This document shows positions 9,510 to 17,486 of a DNA stretch of 64,000 bases, piece by piece. The notes beneath the pieces are model-generated. The model ran no database searches. It was not told the DNA's origin and saw nothing but the letters and a program-made list of their open reading frames with translations. The stretch's first letter is position 1. Every line of letters begins with the position of its first letter. A program made the translations under genes and the position numbers. The stretch is from Planococcaceae bacterium Storch 2/2-2 (GTDB lineage Bacteria > Bacillota > Bacilli > Bacillales_A > Planococcaceae): contig WOYE01000009.1 in assembly GCA_009740415.1 (NCBI GenBank), forward strand, positions 186,001-250,000. The letters run 5' to 3'.

Positions 9510-10131
9510 TTTTGAAATTACACCGATGCATTTGGACATTTTAAAAGAAATTGGAAATATAGGTGCTGGCAACGCAGCGACTGCTCTATCGCAACTGTTG
9601 CAACAAAAGATTGAAATGCACGTTCCTGACGTCCATCTCGTCTCTTTTGAAGAGATGTTTGAACTAGCAGGTGGGGCGGAACAAGTGTCAGCGAGTATTT
9701 TTTTACGTATTGAAGGCGATATTACAGGGACGATGTTTTTCATTTTATCGATGGAATCGGCGAATTTATTCATTCGGAATTTAATTCAAGATCCGACGTT
9801 CGATTTTGAAAATGAAGCGACCGCTGCGATCGGTGCATCCGCATTGCAAGAGTTAGGAAATATTTTATCAGGCTCTTATTTATCGTCGCTTTCCGATTTC
9901 ACACGGTTGAACATTTATCCGACGGTACCTTCACTCGCGATCGACATGGTCGGTGCGATCGTCAGTTTCGGTCTCGTAGAACTGTCACAATATAGCGATG
10001 AAGTGATCGTCATCGATACGCGTATTACGCAAGGGCTTGAGGATGGGACATCTACATTTGCAGGACACTTTTTCTTGTTACCTGATCCCCCATCGTATGA
10101 GGTCATTTTCAAATCGTTAGGAGTTATGTAA
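9502..10131 (+). CDS. cheC: CheY-P phosphatase CheC
   Basis: CheC dephosphorylates CheY-P and binds CheD, forming an adaptation loop found in Bacillus-type chemotaxis. Two copies of the CheC/CheX/FliY phosphatase signature are visible: EIGNIGAGNAATAL near residue 14 and ALQELGNILSGSY near residue 114, each with the conserved Glu and Asn. The 209-aa length is as in B. subtilis. The start ATG lies inside the end of cheW, and cheD starts two bases after the stop. Its presence beside cheD shows the three-part adaptation type rather than the simple E. coli type. Confidence 0.95.
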   Translation: MTNFEITPMHLDILKEIGNIGAGNAATALSQLLQQKIEMHVPDVHLVSFEEMFELAGGAEQVSASIFLRIEGDITGTMFFILSMESANLFIRNLIQDPTFDFENEATAAIGASALQELGNILSGSYLSSLSDFTRLNIYPTVPSLAIDMVGAIVSFGLVELSQYSDEVIVIDTRITQGLEDGTSTFAGHFFLLPDPPSYEVIFKSLGVM

Positions 10132-10132
10132 T

Positions 10133-10627
10133 ATGTTTCGTAACGGAGATGTTGTACGAGTAGGAATTGCAGACATGAATGTAGTGAAGGCACCACAAAC
10201 GATTCGGACGTCTGGTCTCGGGTCGTGTGTCGGTCTCGTATTATATGATTCGTACGCGCAAATTGCGGGGTTGTTACACGTCATGTTACCGAGCTCTTCT
10301 TTAGGGAAAACGGATCGGATCAACGTTGCAAAATTTGCTGATACCGGGGTAAAGGCGCTCATCGAACGTCTTGAAACAGAAGGTGCGCGGACGAGAATGT
10401 TAAAGGCGAAACTAGCAGGCGGTGCTCAAATGTTCCAATTCGGTTCGAGCGATACGGCACGAATCGGACCTCGAAACGTAGAAGCGGTGAAAGAGCAATT
10501 GAGAAATTATCGCATTCCGATCATTGCAGAAGATACAGGAGGGACGAAAGGTCGGACGATCGAGTTTGATCCTACGACGTCTCTCTTGAATGTACGGACG
10601 GTCAATGAAGGAACGAAAGATATTTAA
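10133..10627 (+). CDS. cheD: Chemoreceptor glutamine deamidase CheD
   Basis: CheD deamidates glutamines on chemoreceptors and is released or captured by CheC according to CheY-P level. The catalytic Cys32 sits in SGLGSCVGLVLYD and the catalytic His49 in AGLLHVMLP; a later AKLAGGAQMF segment is also typical of the family. Length is 164 aa, like B. subtilis CheD (about 166). It is the last che gene before an apparent terminator hairpin, after which sigD has its own promoter-like element. Confidence 0.95.
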   Translation: MFRNGDVVRVGIADMNVVKAPQTIRTSGLGSCVGLVLYDSYAQIAGLLHVMLPSSSLGKTDRINVAKFADTGVKALIERLETEGARTRMLKAKLAGGAQMFQFGSSDTARIGPRNVEAVKEQLRNYRIPIIAEDTGGTKGRTIEFDPTTSLLNVRTVNEGTKDI

Positions 10628-10640
10628 TGATTGAATAATG

Positions 10641-10673
10641 AATGGCGACTAAGTTCAACAGTCGCCATTTTTC
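10641..10673 (+). terminator. Intrinsic terminator between cheD and sigD
   Basis: A 10-bp perfect stem (AATGGCGACT paired with AGTCGCCATT) with a 9-nt loop is followed by a short T-rich tail. In B. subtilis sigD is read mostly from the fla/che promoter far upstream, so a hairpin here could attenuate sigD. Confidence 0.75.
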
Positions 10674-10681
10674 GTATCTAT

Positions 10682-10690
10682 TGTTATAAT
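10682..10690 (+). promoter_or_regulatory. Extended -10 promoter candidate for sigD
   Basis: TGTTATAAT is a perfect extended -10 (TGnTATAAT) placed 36 bp before the sigD start and just after the cheD hairpin. No good -35 is visible, which is acceptable for extended -10 promoters. It suggests sigD can be expressed apart from the long operon. Confidence 0.5.
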
Positions 10691-10725
10691 GGTGAGAAGT
10701 AATGATCGAGGAGGCGAGTACTTTC

Positions 10726-11508
10726 ATGTCAGAACAGTCGAAGCTCGTTGAACGATATTGGGAGAAGTGGGAAAAAGAGCGCGATCCGGATGCAGGAGAT
10801 ATGCTCGTTCGTGAATATACCCCGCTCGTCACATACCACGTTCAGCGAATTCGTTCGCGTGTGCCACGCACCGTACAATATGATGATTTATACAGTTTAG
10901 GCTTACAAGGATTGTTTGATGCATTGATGAAATTCGAACGAGCGAGAGATTTAAAGTTCGAAACGTATGCCTCGTTTCGAATTCGAGGAGCGATCATCGA
11001 TGGCTTGCGTAAGGAAGACTGGTTATCTCGTACTTCTCGTGAGCGTACGAAGCGAGTAGAACAAGCAACCCAAGCGCTAGAGCAGCGAGAAATGCGCCAC
11101 GTAGAACCAGAAGAAGTAGCCGCTCATTTAAATGTCTCTGTAGATGAAGTGTATGATGCGATGCGAGAGCGCTATTATGCAAATATTTTATCGATCGATG
11201 AAAAAGTGAACCAAGATGACGATGATGAAGGTGGACACGTTCAAATGATCGAAAATGACCGCGCGGTAAATCCTGAAAGCCAAACCGTCATGTCAGAGCT
11301 TATTCAAGAATTGACGCAACATATTGAAAAATTAAATAAAAATGAACAAATCGTTTTAAATTTATTTTATACGGATGATATGACGCTAACCGAAATTGGT
11401 GAAATTTTAAATTTGTCGACTTCCCGTATTTCCCAAATTCATTCAAAAGCACTGTTCAAACTGCGTAAGTTATTAGCTCCTGAAGTAATGGATGGAGGGA
11501 TTTTATGA
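10726..11508 (+). CDS. sigD: Motility RNA polymerase sigma factor SigD (sigma-28/FliA family)
   Basis: SigD directs transcription of flagellin, motor, chemotaxis and autolysin genes. Region 2 is visible as DDLYSLGLQGLFDALMKFE and KFETYASFRIRGAIIDGLR, the family signature; region 4 helix-turn-helix is LTEIGEILNLSTSRISQIHSKAL near the C-terminus. The frame begins at an ATG at 10702, but the ATG at 10726 follows GAGGAGG and gives the expected 260-residue length. The stop TGA overlaps the next start (ATGA). Position after cheD is as in B. subtilis, although here a hairpin and a promoter-like element separate the two. Confidence 0.96.
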   Translation: MSEQSKLVERYWEKWEKERDPDAGDMLVREYTPLVTYHVQRIRSRVPRTVQYDDLYSLGLQGLFDALMKFERARDLKFETYASFRIRGAIIDGLRKEDWLSRTSRERTKRVEQATQALEQREMRHVEPEEVAAHLNVSVDEVYDAMRERYYANILSIDEKVNQDDDDEGGHVQMIENDRAVNPESQTVMSELIQELTQHIEKLNKNEQIVLNLFYTDDMTLTEIGEILNLSTSRISQIHSKALFKLRKLLAPEVMDGGIL

Positions 11509-11816
11509 GTTTAAAAGCGATTGAGTTACAAATTGCGCTACCGAAGACGTTTGAAGCAGGGAAAGCAGCCGAACAGAAACAACAACAAATCCAAGTGAAT
11601 CAAGACGTCGCTAGTGAACTAGCTAAAAGAGAAGAGCGTATGAAAAAGACCGTCGTTCAAAAAGGCGAACCGTCGAAAGCGTTGAAAAATGAACGAGAAG
11701 ACCAGGCGAATGAGCACGTATCCGATCGAGCACGTAAGAAAGAGGAGGACGAGGAAACGGTTGAGCGACAGAAAAGCCATCCGTATAAAGGGTCCTTCGT
11801 CGACTTTTCAAGCTGA
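11505..11816 (+). CDS. Small conserved hypothetical protein in the sigD-swrB interval
   Basis: I do not know a function for this 103-residue protein. It is highly charged and Gln/Lys/Glu rich, with no membrane segment or signal peptide, and is predicted to be helical and largely disordered. It begins with an ordered-looking segment (SLKAIELQIALPKTFEAG) and ends with HPYKGSFVDFSS. I recall similar short charged ORFs ending in HPYKG..VD at the end of fla/che operons of other Bacillales, but cannot check this here. It overlaps sigD by 4 bp and its TGA overlaps the start of the next gene (TGATGGG), so it is translated within the same unit, which argues for a motility-linked role. Confidence 0.7.
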   Translation: MSLKAIELQIALPKTFEAGKAAEQKQQQIQVNQDVASELAKREERMKKTVVQKGEPSKALKNEREDQANEHVSDRARKKEEDEETVERQKSHPYKGSFVDFSS

Positions 11817-12370
11817 TGGGTACGCTTCTATCGATTTTGTTTTTATTGCAGTTGATTGCATTCGCCGCAATTACCGTTCTCTATTTGCAATGGAAGCGAA
11901 GTAAACAATTGTATGAAGAGCAAAGAGAACTAGCAGAGCAAATGGAGCAATCGATGGCTCTCTTCATCGACGAGATGAAAAGCGAAAATGCGAATTTACT
12001 GTCGTTGCTCGATCGACAACGGCTTGACCGAAAAGTGCAACGAGTCGTCCGACCGGAACCGATCGAGTCAGAAGAACAATCGACGCCTGGAGAAGAAGAG
12101 CGTCGCGATGAACAACGAGACATTTCTGTCCGACCAGTCGTGCCACAAGTTGTCGTTGCGCGCGCATACAACCAAGGGCAAGGGGCGCCATCATCGGAGC
12201 ATGAAGTACCAGAAGACGCAACAACGACTGAACAGGAGGAGACGGCGGAGCAAAGTTTTCACGATCGTGTAGCATTGCTCGCGGATCAAGGAGCGACGGT
12301 TGAGTCGATTGCGCGTGAATTAAATTGTGGGACGACGGAAGTCGAACTATCTTTAAAATTTCGATCATAA
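11816..12370 (+). CDS. swrB: SwrB-like membrane-anchored protein (DUF6115-like)
   Basis: The protein starts with one hydrophobic segment (about residues 5-25), then a charged coiled-coil region containing MEQSMALFIDEMKSENANLL, an acidic low-complexity middle, and a short C-terminal segment (VALLADQGATVESIARELN) that looks like a helix-turn-helix of the kind found in SwrB/DUF6115 proteins. In B. subtilis SwrB lies directly after sigD and promotes flagellar export-apparatus maturation and swarming. Position, topology and C-terminal motif agree, but overall sequence is too variable to be certain of equivalence. It is the last gene of the fla/che unit. Confidence 0.65.
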   Translation: MGTLLSILFLLQLIAFAAITVLYLQWKRSKQLYEEQRELAEQMEQSMALFIDEMKSENANLLSLLDRQRLDRKVQRVVRPEPIESEEQSTPGEEERRDEQRDISVRPVVPQVVVARAYNQGQGAPSSEHEVPEDATTTEQEETAEQSFHDRVALLADQGATVESIARELNCGTTEVELSLKFRS

Positions 12371-12377
12371 AAGTTGT

Positions 12378-12406
12378 TTGCAAGTAGTGTTGACATGTGG
12401 TATAGT
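12378..12406 (+). promoter_or_regulatory. Promoter of rpsB (extended -10)
   Basis: TTGCAA (12378-12383), 17 bp, TATAGT (12401-12406) preceded by TGG gives an extended -10 sigma-A promoter. A second -35-like TTGACA at 12390-12395 overlaps the spacer and could serve a weaker start further down. Placed about 115 bp before rpsB. Confidence 0.75.
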
Positions 12407-12424
12407 CTTTTGTGGTATTGTAAA

Positions 12425-12500
12425 ATACACACGCATGCGGATAACGAGGGAGTTGCGCATTAGGCGTCCCCGATCGTTAAGAGAAGGATGCGGAGGAAAA
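12425..12500 (+). promoter_or_regulatory. Structured rpsB mRNA leader, candidate S2 autoregulatory element
   Basis: The region between promoter and rpsB folds into nested inverted repeats: an outer CGCAT (about 12432) with ATGCG (about 12489), then AACG with CGTT and GGGA with TCCC further in, leaving a small inner GC-rich hairpin. Ribosomal protein S2 represses its own operon through leader RNA in several bacteria; equivalence here is inferred from position and structure only. Confidence 0.4.
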
Positions 12501-12519
12501 AAACTAGGAGGAATATATA

Positions 12520-13251
12520 ATGGCTATTATTTCAATGAAGCAATTACTTGAAGCTGGTGTACATTTCGGACACCAAACACGCCGTTGGAACCCGAAAATG
12601 AAAAAATACATTTTCGTGGAACGTAACGGAATTTACATCATCGACTTACAAAAGACGGTGAAAAAATTAGAGGAAGCATACGCATTCATGCGCCAAGTTG
12701 GACAAGACGGAGGAAAAGTTCTTTTCGTCGGTACGAAAAAGCAAGCACAAGACGCTGTGAAAGAAGAAGCAGAACGTGCAGGCATGTACTACGTTAACCA
12801 ACGTTGGTTAGGTGGTATGCTCACAAACTTCGAAACGATTCAAAAACGTGTTTCACGTATGAAAGAAATCGAAAAAATGGAAGAAGACGGCGTTTTCGAC
12901 GTACTTCCTAAAAAAGAAGTTTCTGAATTAGAAAAAGAACACGGTCGCTTAATGAAATTCTTAGGCGGTATTCGTGATATGAAACAAATTCCAGATGTAA
13001 TGTTTATCGTAGACCCACGCAAAGAACGTATCGCAGTGGCAGAAGCGAATAAATTACACATTCCAATCGTAGCGATGGTTGACACGAACTGTGACCCAGA
13101 TGAAATCGACTACGTAATCCCAGCTAACGACGATGCGATCCGTGCTGTACGTCTCTTAACGAGCAAAATGGCTGACGCATTAGTTGAAGGTAAACAAGGT
13201 GTAGAAGAAGAAGCAACAGCGGAAGAAGCAACAGAAGAAGCTGCAGAGTAA
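12520..13251 (+). CDS. rpsB: 30S ribosomal protein S2
   Basis: S2 is a late-binding small-subunit protein joining head and body of the 30S subunit. The N-terminus [20 protein letters not shown] is the S2 signature, followed by the [15 protein letters not shown] segment and [13 protein letters not shown]; the C-terminal tail is acidic and Glu/Ala rich. The 243-aa length is normal. A strong ribosome site (TAGGAGG) precedes the ATG. Codon use is more biased than in neighbouring genes, as expected for a highly expressed protein. tsf follows after an intrinsic terminator, as in most Bacillota. Confidence 0.98.
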   Translation: MAIISMKQLLEAGVHFGHQTRRWNPKMKKYIFVERNGIYIIDLQKTVKKLEEAYAFMRQVGQDGGKVLFVGTKKQAQDAVKEEAERAGMYYVNQRWLGGMLTNFETIQKRVSRMKEIEKMEEDGVFDVLPKKEVSELEKEHGRLMKFLGGIRDMKQIPDVMFIVDPRKERIAVAEANKLHIPIVAMVDTNCDPDEIDYVIPANDDAIRAVRLLTSKMADALVEGKQGVEEEATAEEATEEAAE

Positions 13252-13258
13252 TAGAACG

Positions 13259-13294
13259 AAGACGATAAGCGGCCAACCCCTTATCGTCTTTTTT
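13259..13294 (+). terminator. Terminator/attenuator between rpsB and tsf
   Basis: An 11-bp perfect stem (AAGACGATAAG with CTTATCGTCTT) with a 10-nt loop runs into six T. Partial read-through into tsf is the usual arrangement. Confidence 0.85.
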
Positions 13295-13337
13295 CAAGAA
13301 TAGAAAGAGTACAACTACTTCGAGGAGGAAACAACAA

Positions 13338-14222
13338 ATGGCAGTAACAGCACAAATGGTAAAAGAATTACGCGAAAAAACAGGCGCAGGTATGATGGAT
13401 TGTAAAAAAGCATTAGATCAAACAGGTGGAAACATCGACGAAGCGATCGATTTCTTACGCGAAAAAGGTCTCGCATCAGCTGCTAAAAAAGGCGATCGTA
13501 TCGCTGCAGAAGGTGTAACAGCAGTAATCGCACAAGGAAACGAAGCTGTCATCTACGAAGTAAACGCTGAAACAGACTTCGTTGCGAAAAACGAAATGTT
13601 CCAAGAGCTCGTAAAAGAATTAGGAGAGCACTTACTCGCTACAAAACCAGCAGACGTGGAAGAAGCACTCGCTTCAGAAATGTCAAACGGTTCAAACGTA
13701 CAAGACTACATTTCAAACGCTGTAGCGAAAATCGGTGAAAAAATTACACTTCGTCGTTTCGAATTAATGACGAAAACAGATGCAGATGCATTCGGACCTT
13801 ACTTACACATGGGCGGACGCATTTCTGTTCTCACATTAGTAGAAGGAACGACAGACGAATCAGCAGCAAAAGACGTTGCAATGCACATCGCAGCGATGAA
13901 TCCAAAATACATCTCACGTGAAGACGTAGCAGCTGACGAAGTAGAGCGCGAGCGTAAAGTGTTAACGGAACAAGCACTTAACGAAGGAAAACCAGAAAAA
14001 ATCGTTGCGAAAATGGTAGAAGGTCGCCTCGGTAAATTCTTCGAAGAAATTTGTGTTCTTGAACAACCATTCGTTAAAGACGGTGACCAAACAGTTGGTA
14101 AATTCGTTGAAGCAACTGGTGGTACATTGAAAGCATTCGTTCGTTACGAAGTTGGAGAAGGTTTAGAGAAACGTGAAGAAAACTTTGCTGACGAAGTAAT
14201 GAGCCAAGTTAAAGGAAACTAA
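13338..14222 (+). CDS. tsf: Elongation factor Ts
   Basis: EF-Ts is the nucleotide exchange factor that regenerates EF-Tu-GTP. The N-terminal UBA-like domain shows [19 protein letters not shown], and the core contains [16 protein letters not shown], the EF-Tu contact region with the TDF motif. The 294-aa length matches Bacillus EF-Ts. It follows rpsB by 86 bp, separated by a terminator that should set the rpsB:tsf ratio, and has a strong GAGGAGG ribosome site. Codon use is strongly biased, as for rpsB. Confidence 0.98.
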   Translation: MAVTAQMVKELREKTGAGMMDCKKALDQTGGNIDEAIDFLREKGLASAAKKGDRIAAEGVTAVIAQGNEAVIYEVNAETDFVAKNEMFQELVKELGEHLLATKPADVEEALASEMSNGSNVQDYISNAVAKIGEKITLRRFELMTKTDADAFGPYLHMGGRISVLTLVEGTTDESAAKDVAMHIAAMNPKYISREDVAADEVERERKVLTEQALNEGKPEKIVAKMVEGRLGKFFEEICVLEQPFVKDGDQTVGKFVEATGGTLKAFVRYEVGEGLEKREENFADEVMSQVKGN

Positions 14223-14239
14223 TTTCAAATCAACTTGAT

Positions 14240-14267
14240 TAGGGGACACGTGTGTGTTCCCTATTTT
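14240..14267 (+). terminator. Terminator after tsf
   Basis: A 10-bp stem (TAGGGGACAC with GTGTTCCCTA, one G-T pair) with loop GTGT is followed by TTTTT. Confidence 0.8.
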
Positions 14268-14303
14268 TCAACAAATAATTAACGAGTGAGATGGAGGATA
14301 CAA

Positions 14304-15029
14304 ATGAGCGCGCCAAAATATGATCGAATTGTTTTAAAATTAAGTGGGGAAGCATTAGCGGGAGAAAAGGGGTTCGGACTTGCTCCGGAAGTAATTAAAA
14401 ACGTTGCGAAACAAGTGAAAGAAGTTGTCGACCTCGACGTGGAAGTTGCGGTAGTAGTAGGTGGCGGAAACATTTGGAGAGGTAAAATCGGTAGTGAAAT
14501 GGGAATGGACCGTACGACAGCAGATTACATGGGGATGCTCGCAACCGTGATGAACTCAATGGCATTACAAGACGCATTAGAAAAGTTAGACGTTGAAACA
14601 CGCGTTGCCACTTCGATCGATATGCGTCAAGTCGCAGAGCCTTACATTCGTCGAAAAGCGATCCGTAATTTAGAGAAAAAACGTGTCGTTATTTTCGCCG
14701 GTGGGACAGGAAACCCATATTTCTCAACAGATACGACAGCTGCTCTACGTGCGGCTGAAATTGAAGCGGACGTCATCTTAATGGCGAAAAACAATGTCGA
14801 CGGTGTCTATTCAGCAGACCCTGCAAAAGAGAAAGACGCTGTAAAATATGAGGAATTATCTTATTTGGATGTCATTAGCCAAGGGCTAGAAGTGATGGAT
14901 TCAACGGCTTCTACATTATGTATGGACAATGATATCCCGCTCGTAGTATTCTCTCTAATGGAAGAAGGAAACATTAAAAAAGCTGTTCTCGGTGAGAAAA
15001 TCGGAACAGTCATTGGGAGGAATTTATAA
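14304..15029 (+). CDS. pyrH: UMP kinase PyrH
   Basis: PyrH phosphorylates UMP to UDP, the committed step of pyrimidine nucleotide activation, and belongs to the amino-acid-kinase fold family. Visible motifs are [13 protein letters not shown] at the N-terminus, [11 protein letters not shown] for the phosphate-binding loop, and [13 protein letters not shown] in the nucleotide site. The frame extends upstream to 14286 but the ATG at 14304 follows GGAGGA and yields 241 residues, the usual length. Its stop overlaps the frr start (TAATG), so the two are coupled. Confidence 0.97.
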   Translation: MSAPKYDRIVLKLSGEALAGEKGFGLAPEVIKNVAKQVKEVVDLDVEVAVVVGGGNIWRGKIGSEMGMDRTTADYMGMLATVMNSMALQDALEKLDVETRVATSIDMRQVAEPYIRRKAIRNLEKKRVVIFAGGTGNPYFSTDTTAALRAAEIEADVILMAKNNVDGVYSADPAKEKDAVKYEELSYLDVISQGLEVMDSTASTLCMDNDIPLVVFSLMEEGNIKKAVLGEKIGTVIGRNL

Positions 15030-15586
15030 TGGCACAAGCAATTATGAAAGATACGACAGACCGTATGGAAAAATCGATTGAGTCGTTAAACCGACAACTC
15101 GCTTCTATCCGTGCAGGCCGTGCGAACGCTTCTTTACTCGATCGAGTCGTTGTCGAGTATTACGGTGCTCCAACACCACTTAACCAAATGGCAAGCGTTT
15201 CGGTTCCAGAACCACGTTTACTCGTCGTTCAACCGTATGATAAAACGATCATCGATGATGTGGAAAAAGCAATTTTAGCATCTGATATCGGAATTACTCC
15301 TTCAAACGACGGAACGGTCATTCGTTTAGCAGTCCCTGCTTTAACAGAAGAGCGTCGTAAAGAGCTCGTGAAAGAAGTAGGAAAAGAAGCGGAAGATGCG
15401 AAAGTCGCAATCCGTAACATCCGCCGTGACGCGAACGACGAGTTGAAAAAATTAGAAAAAGACGGTGAGTTAACAGAAGATGAACTCCGCCGTTACAACG
15501 ATGACGTTCAAGCGTTAACAGACGACTTCATTAAAAAAGTAGACGAGTCTGTTAAAGTGAAAGAAGAAGAGATTTTAGACATTTAA
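15029..15586 (+). CDS. frr: Ribosome recycling factor
   Basis: RRF splits post-termination ribosomes together with EF-G. The three-helix bundle signature is visible: [19 protein letters not shown] near the N-terminus, and the C-terminal [20 protein letters not shown] helix. Length is 185 aa, standard for the family. GGGAGGAAT precedes the ATG, which overlaps the pyrH stop by one base. Two terminator-like hairpins follow the gene, closing the pyrH-frr unit. Confidence 0.98.
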   Translation: MAQAIMKDTTDRMEKSIESLNRQLASIRAGRANASLLDRVVVEYYGAPTPLNQMASVSVPEPRLLVVQPYDKTIIDDVEKAILASDIGITPSNDGTVIRLAVPALTEERRKELVKEVGKEAEDAKVAIRNIRRDANDELKKLEKDGELTEDELRRYNDDVQALTDDFIKKVDESVKVKEEEILDI

Positions 15587-15663
15587 TGATACGTATGAAC
15601 GAAATGTATCTCTGTTAGAAACGATCCGTTGCACGGACGATTTCTACCGATGAATTGAACAAA

Positions 15664-15697
15664 AGAAAAGGAGTGTCGATCGCGACGCTCCTTTTCT
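15664..15697 (+). terminator. Strong terminator after frr
   Basis: A perfect 15-bp stem (arms at 15664-15678 and 15683-15697, rich in A on the left and T on the right) with loop ATCG. The A/T-rich ends would let it act on either strand. Confidence 0.85.
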
Positions 15698-15767
15698 TCC
15701 TTTTCGCCCATCGTCGTTAAGAGAGCACCGTTGTTAGAGACTAATTCGTAACCTTTCGGAAAGAAAA

Positions 15768-15793
15768 GCGTCCTTACAATGAGGGCGTTTTTT
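15768..15793 (+). terminator. Second terminator-like hairpin before uppS
   Basis: GCGTCCT pairs with AGGGCGT (G-T pairs included) around a 7-nt loop and is followed by six T. The 15587-15882 gap holds these two hairpins, an imperfect TACGAT -10 candidate (15838-15843) and a small TACTTG/CAAGTA hairpin; no gene is visible. Confidence 0.6.
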
Positions 15794-15882
15794 GTTTGAA
15801 ATGACATCATTTCAATGAAAAGGACCGCCAAATTTGGTACGATAAAGAAGTACTTGCTCGCAAGTAGCAGAGTGGGGGAAGA

Positions 15883-16677
15883 ATGATGATCGATAAATGG
15901 TTCAGAAAAAATAAGGTTGACCGATCATCGATCGATGATCGAGTAAATGAATTGAAGAAAAGAGGTGTGCCTGCACACGTCGCCATCATTATGGATGGGA
16001 ACGGTCGCTGGGCAAAACGTCGGGCATTACCACGCGTCGCCGGTCACCGTGAAGGGATGAATACGATTAAGCGTACGACGAAAATTGCGAGCGCACTCGG
16101 TGTCGAAGCGATTACGCTCTATGCGTTTTCAACGGAAAACTGGAAGCGACCGAGAAAAGAAGTCGAGTTTTTAATGAAATTACCGAAAGAGTTATTACAT
16201 ACATACTTACCGGAATTGATCGAACAAAACGTTCGCGTCGAAATGATCGGCCATCGTGAAGGGCTTCCAGCTCATACGTTAGAATCGATCGATTACGCCA
16301 TTGAACAGACGAAACAGAACGATGGTCTCATTTTAAACTTTGCGATGAACTATGGCGGTCGAGCCGAATTGCTCGAGGCGACGAAAGCAGTTGCGAAAAA
16401 AGTAGCAGCGGGCGATTATTCAGTAGATGCGATCGATGAGTCATTGTTTGAACGCGAGTTAATGACGACGCATTTACCAGATCCGGATCTATTGATTCGT
16501 ACGAGCGGTGAAGTTCGCCTATCGAACTTTTTACTATGGCAACTCGCGTACGCTGAGTTTATTTTTACAGATGTGTTATGGCCTGATTTTACAGAAGCAC
16601 ATTTTTTAGACGCTGTTGAAGAATTTCAACGGAGAGATCGCCGGTTCGGAAGTGTAGAAGGGAAGGCACATATATGA
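15883..16677 (+). CDS. uppS: Undecaprenyl diphosphate synthase
   Basis: UppS condenses farnesyl diphosphate with eight isopentenyl diphosphates to make the C55 carrier lipid for peptidoglycan and teichoic acid precursors. The catalytic Asp38 lies in AIIMDGNGRWAKRR; ALYAFSTENWKRP and the C-terminal DLLIRTSGEVRLSNFLLWQ are further cis-prenyltransferase signatures. Length 264 aa. Two ATG codons stand in tandem (15883 and 15886), either compatible with the GGGGGAA site. The stop overlaps the cdsA start, opening the uppS-cdsA-dxr-rseP-proS-polC run common to Bacillota. Confidence 0.97.
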   Translation: MMIDKWFRKNKVDRSSIDDRVNELKKRGVPAHVAIIMDGNGRWAKRRALPRVAGHREGMNTIKRTTKIASALGVEAITLYAFSTENWKRPRKEVEFLMKLPKELLHTYLPELIEQNVRVEMIGHREGLPAHTLESIDYAIEQTKQNDGLILNFAMNYGGRAELLEATKAVAKKVAAGDYSVDAIDESLFERELMTTHLPDPDLLIRTSGEVRLSNFLLWQLAYAEFIFTDVLWPDFTEAHFLDAVEEFQRRDRRFGSVEGKAHI

Positions 16678-17468
16678 AACAACGTATTATTACGGCAATC
16701 GTCGCGTTCGGAATTTTCATTCCTATCATTTTTTTAGGAGGCTTACCGTTAACGCTGACGATTTATGCCATTGCTTCAATCGGTTTGTTTGAAATGTTAC
16801 GTATGAAAAAATTACAACTCGCTTCGATTGAAGGAGTGATTGGCTTACTCGCTTTATGGATCGTTTTATTGCCGAGTGAATACGTCGAACGACTCGAATC
16901 GTTAACGAGTTTAACATCGATTCAACTCGTCTTTATCGCTGTATTTTTACTGTTAATTGCAACGGTCGTATCGAAAAACCGTTTCACGTTCGACGATGCC
17001 GCATTCATTATGATGAGCGTCTTGTACGTCGGAATCGGTTTCCATTACTTTTTAGAAACACGTACATTCGGCGTCGCATTTATTTTCTATGCGTTGTTGA
17101 TCGTATGGACGACCGATTCAGGTGCATATTTCATCGGAAGAAAAATTGGACGACGCAAATTATGGCCTGAAATTTCACCGAATAAAACGGTCGAAGGATT
17201 TTGGGGCGGCGTATTAAGTGCAGTCGTCTTCTTATTCGTTTATCAACAATTTTTCCCAGTGACAGACTCGTTATTCGTCTTGCTCGGTGTGACGCTTGTT
17301 GCATCGATGTTCGGTCAACTAGGAGATCTCGTAGAATCCGCTTTAAAACGTCATTACAATGTGAAAGATTCCGGACGGTTATTGCCAGGTCACGGCGGTG
17401 TAATGGATCGGTTCGACAGTTTGTTATTCGTCTTACCTTTATTACATTTCGTCCATTTAATCGGTTAA
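16674..17468 (+). CDS. cdsA: Phosphatidate cytidylyltransferase CdsA
   Basis: CdsA makes CDP-diacylglycerol from phosphatidic acid and CTP at the membrane, feeding phospholipid synthesis (including PgsA encoded further along in this window). The protein is nearly all hydrophobic, with about seven or eight membrane segments. The C-terminal family signature is clear: KDSGRLLPGHGGVMDRFDSL, with the metal-binding acidic residues. It overlaps uppS by 4 bp (ATGA). Length 264 aa is typical. Confidence 0.96.
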   Translation: MKQRIITAIVAFGIFIPIIFLGGLPLTLTIYAIASIGLFEMLRMKKLQLASIEGVIGLLALWIVLLPSEYVERLESLTSLTSIQLVFIAVFLLLIATVVSKNRFTFDDAAFIMMSVLYVGIGFHYFLETRTFGVAFIFYALLIVWTTDSGAYFIGRKIGRRKLWPEISPNKTVEGFWGGVLSAVVFLFVYQQFFPVTDSLFVLLGVTLVASMFGQLGDLVESALKRHYNVKDSGRLLPGHGGVMDRFDSLLFVLPLLHFVHLIG

Positions 17469-17486
17469 TGAGAGGAGAGACGACGT

